From JAHDWY01 sp964632865 (lineage in GTDB: Bacteria > Hydrogenedentota > Hydrogenedentia > Hydrogenedentales > SLHB01), in NCBI GenBank assembly GCA_964632865.1, contig CAZWDH010000199.1, positions 1-13,417 of the forward strand: a stretch of DNA of 13,417 nucleotides. Reading direction: 5' to 3'. Shown here one piece after another: positions 1 through 6,059 of this stretch. The position numbers and the translations under genes are program-made. Numbering within the stretch: the first letter of the stretch is position 1; every line of letters begins with the position of its first letter. A model generated the notes under the pieces. The model ran no database searches, was not told where the DNA came from, and was given only the letters and a program-made list of their open reading frames with translations.

Positions 1-53
1 GCGAAGGCGGGCGCACCGTCGGCGCCGGCGTGGTCACCAAAATCATCGAGTAA
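1..53 (+). CDS. tuf: Elongation factor Tu, C-terminal end (partial)
   Basis: Only the last 16 complete codons and the TAA stop (51-53) are inside the window; the gene enters from the left edge. The visible peptide, EGGRTVGAGVVTKIIE, is the standard C-terminal strand of EF-Tu domain 3 (GGRTVGAGVV followed by a short tail). EF-Tu is the cytoplasmic GTPase that carries aminoacyl-tRNA to the ribosomal A site. Its place directly upstream of rpsJ is the classic str-S10 junction found in many bacteria. Whether fusA and rpsL lie further upstream cannot be seen. Confidence 0.95.
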   Translation, partial: EGGRTVGAGVVTKIIE

Positions 54-58
54 GTGAG

Positions 59-74
59 CCGGGGCAGTTCCCGG
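59..74 (+). promoter_or_regulatory. Inverted repeat in the tuf-rpsJ spacer
   Basis: CCGGG (59-63) and CCCGG (70-74) can form a 5-bp GC stem with a 6-base loop just after the tuf stop. The next bases are AATAGG, not a T-run, so it is not a convincing intrinsic terminator. The rest of the 82-base spacer shows no clear -35/-10 promoter. It may be a processing or attenuation structure at the head of the S10 operon, or chance in GC-rich DNA. Confidence 0.3.
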
Positions 75-135
75 AATAGGTAGAGCGTTTGCGACGCGCC
101 GCGACGACGCGGCAACAGGCAGGTGGAGACAGACA

Positions 136-447
136 ATGGCGGACAGCCAGAAAATACGAATCAAACTGCGAGCGTACGATCACCGGTTGCTGGATCAATC
201 GACCCAGGAGATCGTGTCCGCGGCGCAGCGCACCGGCGCCAGCATTAACGGTCCAGTGCCGTTGCCGACGGCGATCTCGAAGTACACGGTGAACCGCTCC
301 CCGCACGTGGACAAGAAGTCGCGGGAACAGTTTGAAGTGCGGACGCACAAACGGCTGTTGGACATTGTGAACCCCACGGCGCAGACCGTGGACGCCCTGA
401 TGCGGCTGGATCTTCCGGCGGGCGTAGACGTGGAAATCAAGCAGTAG
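136..447 (+). CDS. rpsJ: 30S ribosomal protein S10
   Basis: This encodes the 103-residue S10 protein of the small-subunit head, which in other bacteria also serves as NusE in transcription antitermination. The full family pattern is visible: QKIRIKLRAYDHRLLDQS at the N-terminus, GPVPLPT in the middle, the exposed loop with SPHVDKKSREQFE, then THKRLLDI. Length matches the family. The ATG is preceded by GGAG (125-128) with a 7-base gap, so the start is secure. It is the first gene of the S10 operon, 82 bases after tuf. The gap is short compared with the long L4-responsive S10 leader of E. coli, so that exact form of autoregulation is not evident here. Confidence 0.98.
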   Translation: MADSQKIRIKLRAYDHRLLDQSTQEIVSAAQRTGASINGPVPLPTAISKYTVNRSPHVDKKSREQFEVRTHKRLLDIVNPTAQTVDALMRLDLPAGVDVEIKQ

Positions 448-457
448 GGAGCGGCGA

Positions 458-485
458 GCCCGAGGGGCGCGGCGGATGACCGCTG
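458..485 (+). promoter_or_regulatory. Tandem small hairpins upstream of rplC
   Basis: Two adjacent inverted repeats fill the rpsJ-rplC spacer. GCCC (458-461) pairs with GGGC (465-468) around GAG. C470-G475 pairs with C480-G485 as a 6-bp stem (one G-T wobble) around the tetraloop ATGA. The rplC Shine-Dalgarno AGGGA (489-493) follows directly. This suggests a folded leader controlling access to the rplC start; function is inferred only. Confidence 0.35.
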
Positions 486-502
486 AACAGGGATTGGCAA
501 CA

Positions 503-1138
503 ATGCTAACGGGATTGTTAGGACGAAAGCTGGGCATGACCCGGATCTTCACCGAGGACGGTCGCTGGATCGAAGTGACCCTGCTCGAAGCGGGCCCGTG
601 CACGGTGGTGCAGCGGAAAACGCAGGACAGCGACGGGTACGAAGCCGTTCAGCTTGGGTTCGGGTCGAAGAAAGAATCCAGTTGCACGAAACCGGCGCTG
701 GGGCATTTCAAGAAGGCCGGCACCGGCGCGAAAGCGACGTTGAAGGAGTTTCCGGTGGCCTCCGGCGAAGAGCTGAAGGTCGGCGACGAGATCAAGGCGG
801 ACCTGTTCGCGGTGGGCGACCGCGTCGATGTGAGCGGCACGAGCAAGGGCGCCGGGTACGCCGGCGTACAGAAGCGGCACGGCTTCCACGGTGGCCCCGA
901 AACGCACGGTTCAAACTTTCACCGCCGTCCCGGTTCGATCGGTACGAGCGCGACGCCGTCCCGCACGTTGAAGGGCATGAAGATGGCCGGGCAGATGGGC
1001 AACGAGCGCGTCACCATCCAGAACCTGGAAGTGGTTCAGGTGAACCTCGAGAAGAATCTCATCGCGTTGCGCGGCTGCGTACCGGGCAAGCCCGGCGGTA
1101 TCGTGGAAGTGAAAAAGACCGTGAAAGGATCGCGTTAA
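503..1138 (+). CDS. rplC: 50S ribosomal protein L3
   Basis: This is the 211-residue primary 23S rRNA-binding protein L3, whose long loop reaches toward the peptidyl-transferase centre. Visible motifs are LLGRKLGMTRIFTEDG at residues 5-20, SGTSKGAGYAGVQKRHGF near 111-128, RRPGSIGTSATPS at 141-153 and KMAGQMGNERVT. The ATG at 503 is chosen because it gives the family N-terminus and has AGGGA (489-493) 9 bases upstream; an in-frame ATG at 476 would add nine non-conserved residues. At residue 150 the glutamine that E. coli PrmB methylates is alanine, as in many non-proteobacteria, so that modification is not expected. It ends two bases before rplD. Confidence 0.97.
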   Translation: MLTGLLGRKLGMTRIFTEDGRWIEVTLLEAGPCTVVQRKTQDSDGYEAVQLGFGSKKESSCTKPALGHFKKAGTGAKATLKEFPVASGEELKVGDEIKADLFAVGDRVDVSGTSKGAGYAGVQKRHGFHGGPETHGSNFHRRPGSIGTSATPSRTLKGMKMAGQMGNERVTIQNLEVVQVNLEKNLIALRGCVPGKPGGIVEVKKTVKGSR

Positions 1139-1140
1139 CC

Positions 1141-1767
1141 ATGGCTTCGGCGAAAGTATTCAAGATGGACGGCAGCGAGGCCGGCACGCTGGATCTCGAC
1201 ACGGCCGTATTCGACGTCCAGCCCAATGAGACGCTGGTCCACGAAGTGGTGTTGGCGCTTCGCAACGCGAAACGCCAGGGCAACGCGCAGACGAAAAACC
1301 GTTCGCAGGTGAGCGGCGGCGGCAAGAAGCCATACCGCCAGAAGGGCACCGGTAACGCCCGCCACGGCAGCACGCGCGAACCGCAGATGCGGGGCGGCGG
1401 CGTGGTATGGGGCCCGAAGAAGCGCAGCTACCGGCAGAGCGTGCCGACGGCGTTTCGCCGGAAGGCTTTGTGTTGTGTGTTGAGCGACCGCGTTCGCAAG
1501 GATGCGTTGTGCGTGCTGGATTCGCTCGCATGCGACAGCCCGAAGACTAAGCCCTTCGCGGATATGGTCGGCAAGTTATCTCCCGATGGCAAGAAGACAT
1601 TGTTCGTGACCGTGGAGACGGACGACAACGTCGCCTTGTCGGCGCGCAATCTCAATCGCGTTGCCCTGAAGCGGGCAAGCGATCTGAATGCGCTGGATGT
1701 GTTGAGTTACGGCCGGGTCGTGTTGGTCCGTGATGCCGTCGCCAAGCTTGAGGAGCGCCTCAAATGA
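1141..1767 (+). CDS. rplD: 50S ribosomal protein L4
   Basis: This encodes L4 (208 residues), which binds 23S rRNA and sends a long loop into the peptide exit tunnel. The loop is clear at about residues 44-95: KRQGNAQTKNRSQVSGGG, KKPYRQKGTGNARHGS and GGGVVWGPKKRSY. The globular part includes the family pattern RRKAL and a C-terminal fold ending in VRDAVAKLEERLK. The ATG lies two bases after the rplC stop, with AGGA at 1126-1129 inside rplC. Upstream sequence in this frame stays open to about 598 but overlaps rplC and is not conserved. The stop overlaps the rplW start by 4 bases (ATGA). In E. coli L4 represses its own operon; no matching leader is recognised here. Confidence 0.97.
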   Translation: MASAKVFKMDGSEAGTLDLDTAVFDVQPNETLVHEVVLALRNAKRQGNAQTKNRSQVSGGGKKPYRQKGTGNARHGSTREPQMRGGGVVWGPKKRSYRQSVPTAFRRKALCCVLSDRVRKDALCVLDSLACDSPKTKPFADMVGKLSPDGKKTLFVTVETDDNVALSARNLNRVALKRASDLNALDVLSYGRVVLVRDAVAKLEERLK

Positions 1768-2051
1768 AATCCGATCCGTTTTACATCGTCAAGAGGCCGA
1801 TCATCACGGAAGAGTCCACGATTCAGCAGCAGACGCGGAATCAGTACGTGTTCCAGGTGGATCCCCGCGCCAACAAACATCAGATCCGCGATGCGATTGA
1901 GCTGATGTTCCAGGTGAAGGTCCTGGCCGTGAATACGATGAACTATGATGGGAAGCAGCGGCGCCGAGGCCGCACCGTGGGGCGTCGTCCTCACTGGAAA
2001 AAGGCGGTCGTTACGCTGCGTCAGGGCGACGTGATCGACCTGATCGGGTAG
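1764..2051 (+). CDS. rplW: 50S ribosomal protein L23
   Basis: L23 (95 residues) sits at the polypeptide exit and forms the docking site for trigger factor and the signal recognition particle. The sequence has the family features YIVKRPIITEEST near the N-terminus, YVFQVDPRANKHQIRDAIE in the middle, and VKVLAVNTMNYDGKQRRRGR followed by RRPHWKKAVVTL. It starts on an ATG overlapping the rplD stop in an ATGA arrangement. GAGGAG at 1750-1755, inside rplD, provides the ribosome binding site, so translation is probably coupled to rplD. Its stop is followed 14 bases later by rplB. Confidence 0.97.
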   Translation: MKSDPFYIVKRPIITEESTIQQQTRNQYVFQVDPRANKHQIRDAIELMFQVKVLAVNTMNYDGKQRRRGRTVGRRPHWKKAVVTLRQGDVIDLIG

Positions 2052-2065
2052 GAGTCGCAGGGATT

Positions 2066-2893
2066 ATGGGAATCAAGAAATTTAAGCCGGTGACGCCCTC
2101 GCAACGCGGGATGAGCGTATCCGACTTCGCGGAAATCACCAAGGACACGCCGGAGAAGGCATTGACCGGGCCCATGCGGCGCAAGTCGGGCCGGAACAAT
2201 CTCGGTCGCGTGACCATGCGGCGTCGCGGCGGCGGTCACAAGCGCCGGTACCGCATCGTGGATTTTCGCCGGGAGAAGGACGGGGTGCCGTGCAAAGTTA
2301 CGGCCATCGAGTACGATCCGAACCGGTCCGCGCGTATCGCGCTGGTTGTGTATGCGGACGGCGAGAAGCGGTACATCATCGCGCCGAACGGGCTCGAAGT
2401 GGGCATGACGCTGTTGAGCGGGCCGACCGCTGACTTTCAGGTCGGAAACTGTTTGCCGCTCGCGAATATCCCGCTGGGTACCGAGATTCACAACGTGGAA
2501 CTCACCCCTGGCAAGGGCGGGCAGATCGCCCGGTCCGCGGGGAACGGTTGCCAGTTGTTGGCGAAAGAAGGCGAACACGCCGCGTTGCGGATGCCGTCGG
2601 GCGAGATGCGGCGGGTATTCCTGTCGTGCCGCGCGACCATCGGTCACGTGGGCAACGAAGACCACAGCAACGTCAGTATCGGAAAGGCCGGCCGTACCCG
2701 CTGGAAGGGCCGCCGTCCGAAGGTTCGCGGTGTGGCGATGAACCCGGTGGACCACCCGCACGGCGGCGGTGAAGGCCGCACATCCGGCGGACGCCATCCG
2801 GTGACGCCGTGGGGCGTGTCGACGAAGGGTCACAAGACCCGCAAAGAGAAGAAGCGTTCGAACGTATTTATCATCCGGCGGCGTAAGGCCTAA
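2066..2893 (+). CDS. rplB: 50S ribosomal protein L2
   Basis: L2 (275 residues) is the conserved large-subunit protein needed for subunit joining and peptidyl-transferase activity. Visible features are the N-terminal FKPVTPSQRGM, the RNA-binding OB-like region with RRRGGGHKRRYRIVDFRR (52-69), the SH3-like region GTEIHNVELTPGKGGQIARS (138-157), and NPVDHPHGGGEG at 226-237 containing the essential histidine. The C-terminus GHKTRKEKKRSN-FIIRRRK is typical. Length matches the family. GGAG at 2051-2054 overlaps the rplW stop. A 65-base spacer with two hairpins follows before rpsS. Confidence 0.98.
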   Translation: MGIKKFKPVTPSQRGMSVSDFAEITKDTPEKALTGPMRRKSGRNNLGRVTMRRRGGGHKRRYRIVDFRREKDGVPCKVTAIEYDPNRSARIALVVYADGEKRYIIAPNGLEVGMTLLSGPTADFQVGNCLPLANIPLGTEIHNVELTPGKGGQIARSAGNGCQLLAKEGEHAALRMPSGEMRRVFLSCRATIGHVGNEDHSNVSIGKAGRTRWKGRRPKVRGVAMNPVDHPHGGGEGRTSGGRHPVTPWGVSTKGHKTRKEKKRSNVFIIRRRKA

Positions 2894-2898
2894 GGGTT

Positions 2899-2934
2899 GC
2901 GTCCCGAAAGGGAAGCGTCCGCGATGATGCGGGC
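2899..2934 (+). promoter_or_regulatory. Two back-to-back hairpins upstream of rpsS
   Basis: The rplB-rpsS spacer holds two contiguous inverted repeats. In the first, TCCC (2902-2905) pairs with GGGA (2910-2913) around a GAAA (GNRA-type) tetraloop, extended past a G-A mismatch by GC/GC (2899-2900 with 2915-2916). In the second, GTCCGC (2917-2922) pairs with GCGGGC (2929-2934) around GATGAT, with one G-T wobble. The rpsS Shine-Dalgarno AGGAGA (2945-2950) follows. There is no T-run. A GNRA tetraloop closing a GC stem argues for a real RNA fold; the role is unknown. Confidence 0.42.
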
Positions 2935-2958
2935 TAGCAGAAACAGGAGATAGGAACC

Positions 2959-3225
2959 GTGCCACGCTCAGTAAAGAAAGGCCCGTTCGTTGACGACCAC
3001 CTGATGAAGAAGGTGGAGAAGCACATGTCATCGGGCGACAAGCGCGTCATTCGCACGTGGTCGCGCCGCTCGACGGTCACGCCGGACATGGTGGGACTGA
3101 CGATCGCGGTTCACAACGGCAACAAGTTCCTGCCCGTGTTCGTCTCGGAGAACATGGTGGGGCATAAGTTGGGCGAGTTCGCCCCGACGCGGACCTACAA
3201 GGGTCACGCGGGTACCAAGAGGTAG
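2959..3225 (+). CDS. rpsS: 30S ribosomal protein S19
   Basis: S19 (88 residues) is a small-subunit head protein that works with S13 at the A-site tRNA and subunit bridge. It shows the nearly invariant PRSVKKGPFVDDHL start, then TWSRRSTVTPDMVGLTIAVHNG and FVSENMVGHKLGEFAPTR with the C-terminal YKGHAG. The start is GTG at 2959, supported by AGGAGA at 2945-2950 and by the family N-terminus. It is followed 15 bases later by rplV. Confidence 0.98.
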   Translation: MPRSVKKGPFVDDHLMKKVEKHMSSGDKRVIRTWSRRSTVTPDMVGLTIAVHNGNKFLPVFVSENMVGHKLGEFAPTRTYKGHAGTKR

Positions 3226-3240
3226 AAAGGAAGGTTGACC

Positions 3241-3597
3241 ATGCCGGTAGCAGTGGCCCGGGCCAAACATCTGCGCGTATCGCCGCGCAAGTTGCGGTTG
3301 GTTGCCGACCTGATCCGCGGCAAGAAAGTCGCGGAGGCGCGCGACATCTTGCAGTTCACGGTGAAGGGCGGATCGCCCATGCTTTCCAAAGTGCTGGCGT
3401 CGGCCGTGGCGAATGCGGAAAGCAAAGCCGCCGAACGCCGCGAACGCCTGGACACGGATGAGATGTTCGTTCAGAAGATCCAGGTGAACGACGGATTGAA
3501 CGTGATGAAGCGGTACAAGCCGGGTCCCCGGGGCCGCGCGATGCGGATTCGCAAGCGCATGAGCCACGTGGAACTGGTGATTTCGGATACGAAGTAA
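3241..3597 (+). CDS. rplV: 50S ribosomal protein L22
   Basis: L22 (118 residues) binds all domains of 23S rRNA and lines the exit tunnel with a beta hairpin. Family features are ARAKHLRVSPRKLRLVADLIRGK, the helix with VLASAVANAESKA, and the tunnel hairpin VNDGLNVMKRYKPGPRGRAMRIRKRMSH. The ATG at 3241 is preferred because AGGAAGG (3228-3234) lies 6 bases upstream and the protein then begins like its relatives; an in-frame TTG at 3235 abuts that site and is too close. The tail ends in SDTK with no long extension. It is followed by a 53-base spacer carrying a strong hairpin. Confidence 0.97.
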   Translation: MPVAVARAKHLRVSPRKLRLVADLIRGKKVAEARDILQFTVKGGSPMLSKVLASAVANAESKAAERRERLDTDEMFVQKIQVNDGLNVMKRYKPGPRGRAMRIRKRMSHVELVISDTK

Positions 3598-3602
3598 GGG
3601 AC

Positions 3603-3621
3603 GCCGCGCGTGGTGTGCGGC
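3603..3621 (+). promoter_or_regulatory. GC-rich hairpin upstream of rpsC
   Basis: GCCGCGC (3603-3609) pairs with GTGCGGC (3615-3621) as a 7-bp stem with a single G-T wobble and a 5-base loop. It starts five bases after the rplV stop and ends 16 bases before the AAGGAG (3638-3643) of rpsC. No T-run follows. It is a candidate processing or translation-control element. Confidence 0.4.
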
Positions 3622-3650
3622 AAACGAGAGAGTACGTAAGGAGAACATCG

Positions 3651-4349
3651 GTGGGTCAGAAGGTACATCCGCTGGGCTTTCGCCTGGGCGTGATCCGCAC
3701 CTGGAGTTCGATCTGGTACGCCGGACGCGATTACGCGGATCTGCTCCATGAAGATTTGAAGCTGCGCGACTACATCAAGAAGCGGCTGTACAACACCGGT
3801 GTGGCTCGCGTGGATATTGAACGCGCCGGCCGCAAGGCGAAGGTGCATATTTACACGGCGCGCCCGGGCCTGGTCATCGGCCAGCGCGGCGCGGAAGTCG
3901 ACAAGCTGCGGTTCGAGCTGGAAAAGCTGACGGGCCGGGAGCTGTTGATCAACATTCACGAAGTGATGAGCCCGGAGCTGAACGCGCAATTGGTGGCCGA
4001 GAGCATTGCGTCCCAGTTGGAGCGGCGCGTGTCGTTCCGCCGGGCCATGAAGAAGGCCATGCAGAACACGATGCGCCTGGGCGCGAAGGGCATTCGCCTG
4101 CGCGTGGCGGGCCGTTTGAACGGCGCGGAAATCGCGCGGCAGGAGCAGGCGCGTGACGGCAGCATTCCGCTGCACACCCTGCGGGCCGATGTGGACTACG
4201 GTCTGGCGACGAGCTTCACGACCTACGGCACCATCGGCGTGAAGTGCTGGATTTACCATGGCGACGTGGAGCCGGGTGGAATGGCTTCCGGACCCGCCGA
4301 CGCACGTGGAGTACAGGGACGCCGGGATCGCGGCGCGCCCCGTCAGTAA
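3651..4349 (+). CDS. rpsC: 30S ribosomal protein S3
   Basis: S3 (232 residues) forms part of the mRNA entry channel and its helicase activity. It opens with GQKVHPLGFRLGVIRTW, carries a type II KH domain with the GXXG loop G77-Q-R-G80 in PGLVIGQRGAEVDKL, and the C-terminal domain with SQLERRVSFRRAMKKAMQ and GIRLRVAGRLNGAEIAR. GTG at 3651 is the start, since it yields the family N-terminus and has AAGGAG (3638-3643) 7 bases upstream; sequence back to 3615 in this frame is not conserved. The C-terminal tail after WIYHGDVEPGG is short, charged and Arg/Gly-rich (RGVQGRRDRGAPRQ). It is followed closely by rplP. Confidence 0.97.
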   Translation: MGQKVHPLGFRLGVIRTWSSIWYAGRDYADLLHEDLKLRDYIKKRLYNTGVARVDIERAGRKAKVHIYTARPGLVIGQRGAEVDKLRFELEKLTGRELLINIHEVMSPELNAQLVAESIASQLERRVSFRRAMKKAMQNTMRLGAKGIRLRVAGRLNGAEIARQEQARDGSIPLHTLRADVDYGLATSFTTYGTIGVKCWIYHGDVEPGGMASGPADARGVQGRRDRGAPRQ

Positions 4350-4371
4350 GTAATCGAGGAGAATCAGTAGC

Positions 4372-4779
4372 ATGCTGATGCCGAAGCGAGTAAAGCACCG
4401 CAAACAGCAGCGCGGCCGTCGTACGGGCGCGAGCAAAGGCGGCACGCAGGTGGATTTTGGCGAGTTCGGGTTGAAGGCCCTCCAGGACGGATGGGTCACC
4501 GCCCGTCAGATCGAGGCGGCCCGTATTGCGTTGACGCGCCACATCAAACGCGGCGGAAAGATCTGGATCCGGGTGTTCCCGGACAAGCCGATCACGAAGA
4601 AGCCCGCGGAAGTGCGTATGGGTAAAGGTAAGGGCGCGCCGGAAGAATGGGTTGCGGTCGTCAAGCCGGGCCGCGTGATGTTCGAATTGGAAGGCGTGAC
4701 CGAAGAACTGGCCCGCGAGGCGGTACGCCTGGCCGGGCACAAGCTGCCGATCTCGACGAAGTTCGTGAAGCGGCCGTAA
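4372..4779 (+). CDS. rplP: 50S ribosomal protein L16
   Basis: L16 (135 residues) binds near the A-site tRNA elbow and is needed for late 50S assembly. The sequence begins MLMPKRVKHRKQQRGRRTG and contains FGEFGLKALQDGWVTARQIE, GGKIWIRVFPDKPITKKP and VRMGKGKGAPEEWVAVVKPG. The arginine of VRMGKGKG corresponds to the residue hydroxylated in E. coli L16. GAGGAG at 4356-4361 is 10 bases before the ATG at 4372. A second ATG at codon 3 (4378) is possible but further from the site. The gene precedes rpmC by 14 bases. Confidence 0.97.
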   Translation: MLMPKRVKHRKQQRGRRTGASKGGTQVDFGEFGLKALQDGWVTARQIEAARIALTRHIKRGGKIWIRVFPDKPITKKPAEVRMGKGKGAPEEWVAVVKPGRVMFELEGVTEELAREAVRLAGHKLPISTKFVKRP

Positions 4780-4793
4780 TACGGAGAATGGAC

Positions 4794-5003
4794 GTGAAAG
4801 CGAAGGAACTTCGAGAGCTGTCCGACGACGAGTTGGGAACGCAGTTGAAAGAGCGGAGCGAGGCGCTGCGGAATTTTCATTTCCAGATGGCGACGAGTTC
4901 GGTGGACAACACCCGCGGTGCGCGCCAGGCGCGGCGCGATGTGGCGCGAATCAGGACAATCATGCGGGAGCGGGAGCTGACCGCGAAGAAAGAGGCACAG
5001 TAG
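4794..5003 (+). CDS. rpmC: 50S ribosomal protein L29
   Basis: L29 (69 residues) is a two-helix protein next to L23 at the tunnel exit. The sequence runs KAKELRELSDDELGTQL, then KERSEALRNFHFQMATS, then an Arg-rich second helix (GARQARRDVARIRTIMRERE). I place the start at GTG 4794: GGAG (4783-4786) is then 7 bases upstream and the protein begins MKAKELRELS like its relatives. An ATG at 4788 in the same frame is only one base from the same site and would add two residues. The gene sits between rplP and rpsQ, with one base to rpsQ, so coupled translation is likely. Confidence 0.95.
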   Translation: MKAKELRELSDDELGTQLKERSEALRNFHFQMATSSVDNTRGARQARRDVARIRTIMRERELTAKKEAQ

Positions 5004-5004
5004 C

Positions 5005-5262
5005 ATGAGCGAACGGGGCGGCAGAAAAGAACGGGTTGGTTTGGTTACCAGCGCGGCGATGGACAAGACCATCACGGTCAGCGTCGAGCGCTTCGTGCAG
5101 CACCGCCTGTACCGGAAGGGTGTGAAGCAGACGAAGAAATTCAAGGCTCACGATCAGGAGAACACGTGCAACGTGGGCGACCTGGTTCGCATTCGGGAGA
5201 CCCGCCCGCTGAGCAAGACCAAGCGCTGGCGTCTCATCGAAGTCGTGAAACGCGCCGAGTAA
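5005..5262 (+). CDS. rpsQ: 30S ribosomal protein S17
   Basis: S17 (85 residues) is an OB-fold protein that binds 16S rRNA early in 30S assembly. Family features are RKERVGLVTSAAMDKTITVSV, HRLYRKGVKQTKKFKAHD, and NVGDLVRIRETRPLSKTKRWRLIEVV. ATG at 5005 follows the rpmC stop by one base; GAGG at 4992-4995 inside rpmC serves as its ribosome binding site. It closes the S10 operon gene order, with only 19 bases to rplN, so the S10 and spc operons appear continuous here with no room for an obvious terminator plus promoter. Confidence 0.97.
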   Translation: MSERGGRKERVGLVTSAAMDKTITVSVERFVQHRLYRKGVKQTKKFKAHDQENTCNVGDLVRIRETRPLSKTKRWRLIEVVKRAE

Positions 5263-5281
5263 CCGGTAAGGGAACGGATCC

Positions 5282-5650
5282 ATGATTCAGATTTATTCGA
5301 ACCTTGAAGTCGCCGACAACACCGGCGCCCGGCGTTTGCGTTGCATCCAGGTGATGGGTGGAACCCGCCGCCGGTACGCCCACGTGGGCGACATTATCAC
5401 GGCTTCCGTGAAAGAGGCCCTGCCGAACTCGGGCGTGAAAAAGGGCGACGTGGTGAAGGCCGTCATCGTGCGGACCAAGCAGGACACGCAACGGCCGGAC
5501 GGCACCGTGATCCGGTTCGACTCGAACGCGGCGGTGCTGATCAACCCGAACAAGGAACCGCGCGGCACGCGCATCTTCGGCCCCGTTCCGCGCGAGCTGC
5601 GCGACCGCGGGTACATGCGAATCATTTCGCTGGCGCCGGAAGTGGTATAG
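5282..5650 (+). CDS. rplN: 50S ribosomal protein L14
   Basis: L14 (122 residues) is a beta-barrel protein at the subunit interface and the usual binding site of the silencing factor RsfS. The sequence shows IYSNLEVADNTGARRLRCIQV, VGDIITASVKEALPNSGVKKGDVVKAVIVRTK, FDSNAAVLINPNKEPRGTRIFGPVPRELR and the C-terminus MRIISLAPEVV, all standard. Length is exactly that of the family. AAGGGA at 5268-5273 is 8 bases upstream of the ATG. This is the first gene of the spc operon order, and rplX begins 12 bases after it. Confidence 0.98.
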   Translation: MIQIYSNLEVADNTGARRLRCIQVMGGTRRRYAHVGDIITASVKEALPNSGVKKGDVVKAVIVRTKQDTQRPDGTVIRFDSNAAVLINPNKEPRGTRIFGPVPRELRDRGYMRIISLAPEVV

Positions 5651-5662
5651 GGGAGCGGAACG

Positions 5663-5977
5663 ATGCATATCCGAAAAGGCGATACGGTGGTGGTGATCAC
5701 CGGAAAATATAAGGGACGCCGGGGCCGCGTGCTTCGGGTGATCCCGAAAGAAGATCGGCTGCTGGTGGAAGGCGTCAACATGATGAAACGCCACACCAAG
5801 CCGTCGAACCGCAATCAGCAGGGCGGTATTGTGGAGCGCGAGGCGCCGATTCACGTGTCGAACGTGATGGCATGGTGCGACTCGGCAAGCAAGCCCTCGA
5901 AGATTTTGATGAAGAAACTGGAAGACGGGTCGCGGGTTCGCGTATTCAAGATTAACGGCGAAACCCTGAACGACTAA
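5663..5977 (+). CDS. rplX: 50S ribosomal protein L24
   Basis: L24 (104 residues) initiates 50S assembly by binding the 5' end of 23S rRNA. A KOW motif is visible at the N-terminus (IRKGDTVVVITGKYKGRRG), followed by VEGVNMMKRHTKPSN and GGIVEREAPIHVSNVM. The C-terminal third (CDSASKPSKI to INGETLND) is compatible with the family although less conserved. GGGGAG at 5650-5655, overlapping the rplN stop, is 7 bases from the ATG. It is followed by an 82-base spacer with competing inverted repeats before rplE. Confidence 0.97.
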   Translation: MHIRKGDTVVVITGKYKGRRGRVLRVIPKEDRLLVEGVNMMKRHTKPSNRNQQGGIVEREAPIHVSNVMAWCDSASKPSKILMKKLEDGSRVRVFKINGETLND

Positions 5978-5984
5978 CGAATAG

Positions 5985-6007
5985 CGATCCAAACGATCGG
6001 TGCGATC
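5985..6007 (+). promoter_or_regulatory. Mutually exclusive inverted repeats in the rplX-rplE spacer
   Basis: Three short arms lie in a row: CGATC (5985-5989), GATCG (5995-5999) and CGATC (6003-6007). The middle arm can pair with the left arm (5-base loop) or the right arm (3-base loop) but not both. The right arm lies within a second copy of GCGATCC (5984-5990 and 6002-6008). A further small repeat, AGCG/CGCT, is at 6029-6039. In E. coli, S8 binds mRNA near the rplE start to repress the spc operon, so this is the expected place for a control element. The stems are short and the function is inferred. Confidence 0.33.
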
Positions 6008-6059
6008 CCGTAGCGGCAGCGCAGGACAAGCGGGACGCTCCGGCAGGAGAAAAGAGACC

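Noticed and set aside
59..74. Intrinsic terminator after tuf
   Set aside because: The stem is short and followed by AATAGG, with no T-run.
598..1140. Upstream extension of the rplD frame through rplC
   Set aside because: The frame is open by chance; the peptide is not L4-like and L4 begins at ATG 1141.
2021..3031. Long open frame on the minus strand (336 codons) opposite rplB and rpsS
   Set aside because: It mirrors strongly conserved coding sequence in a GC-rich genome, has an Arg/His-rich peptide unlike any family I know, and has no independent support.
3471..4499. Long minus-strand open frame opposite rpsC and rplP
   Set aside because: Shadow of real genes; composition is biased (His, Arg, Ala) and it spans several plus-strand genes.
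6000..6059. Extra 20 codons at the start of rplE
   Set aside because: Ser/Gly/Arg-rich stretch not found in L5; the ribosome binding site at 6045-6049 serves GTG 6060.
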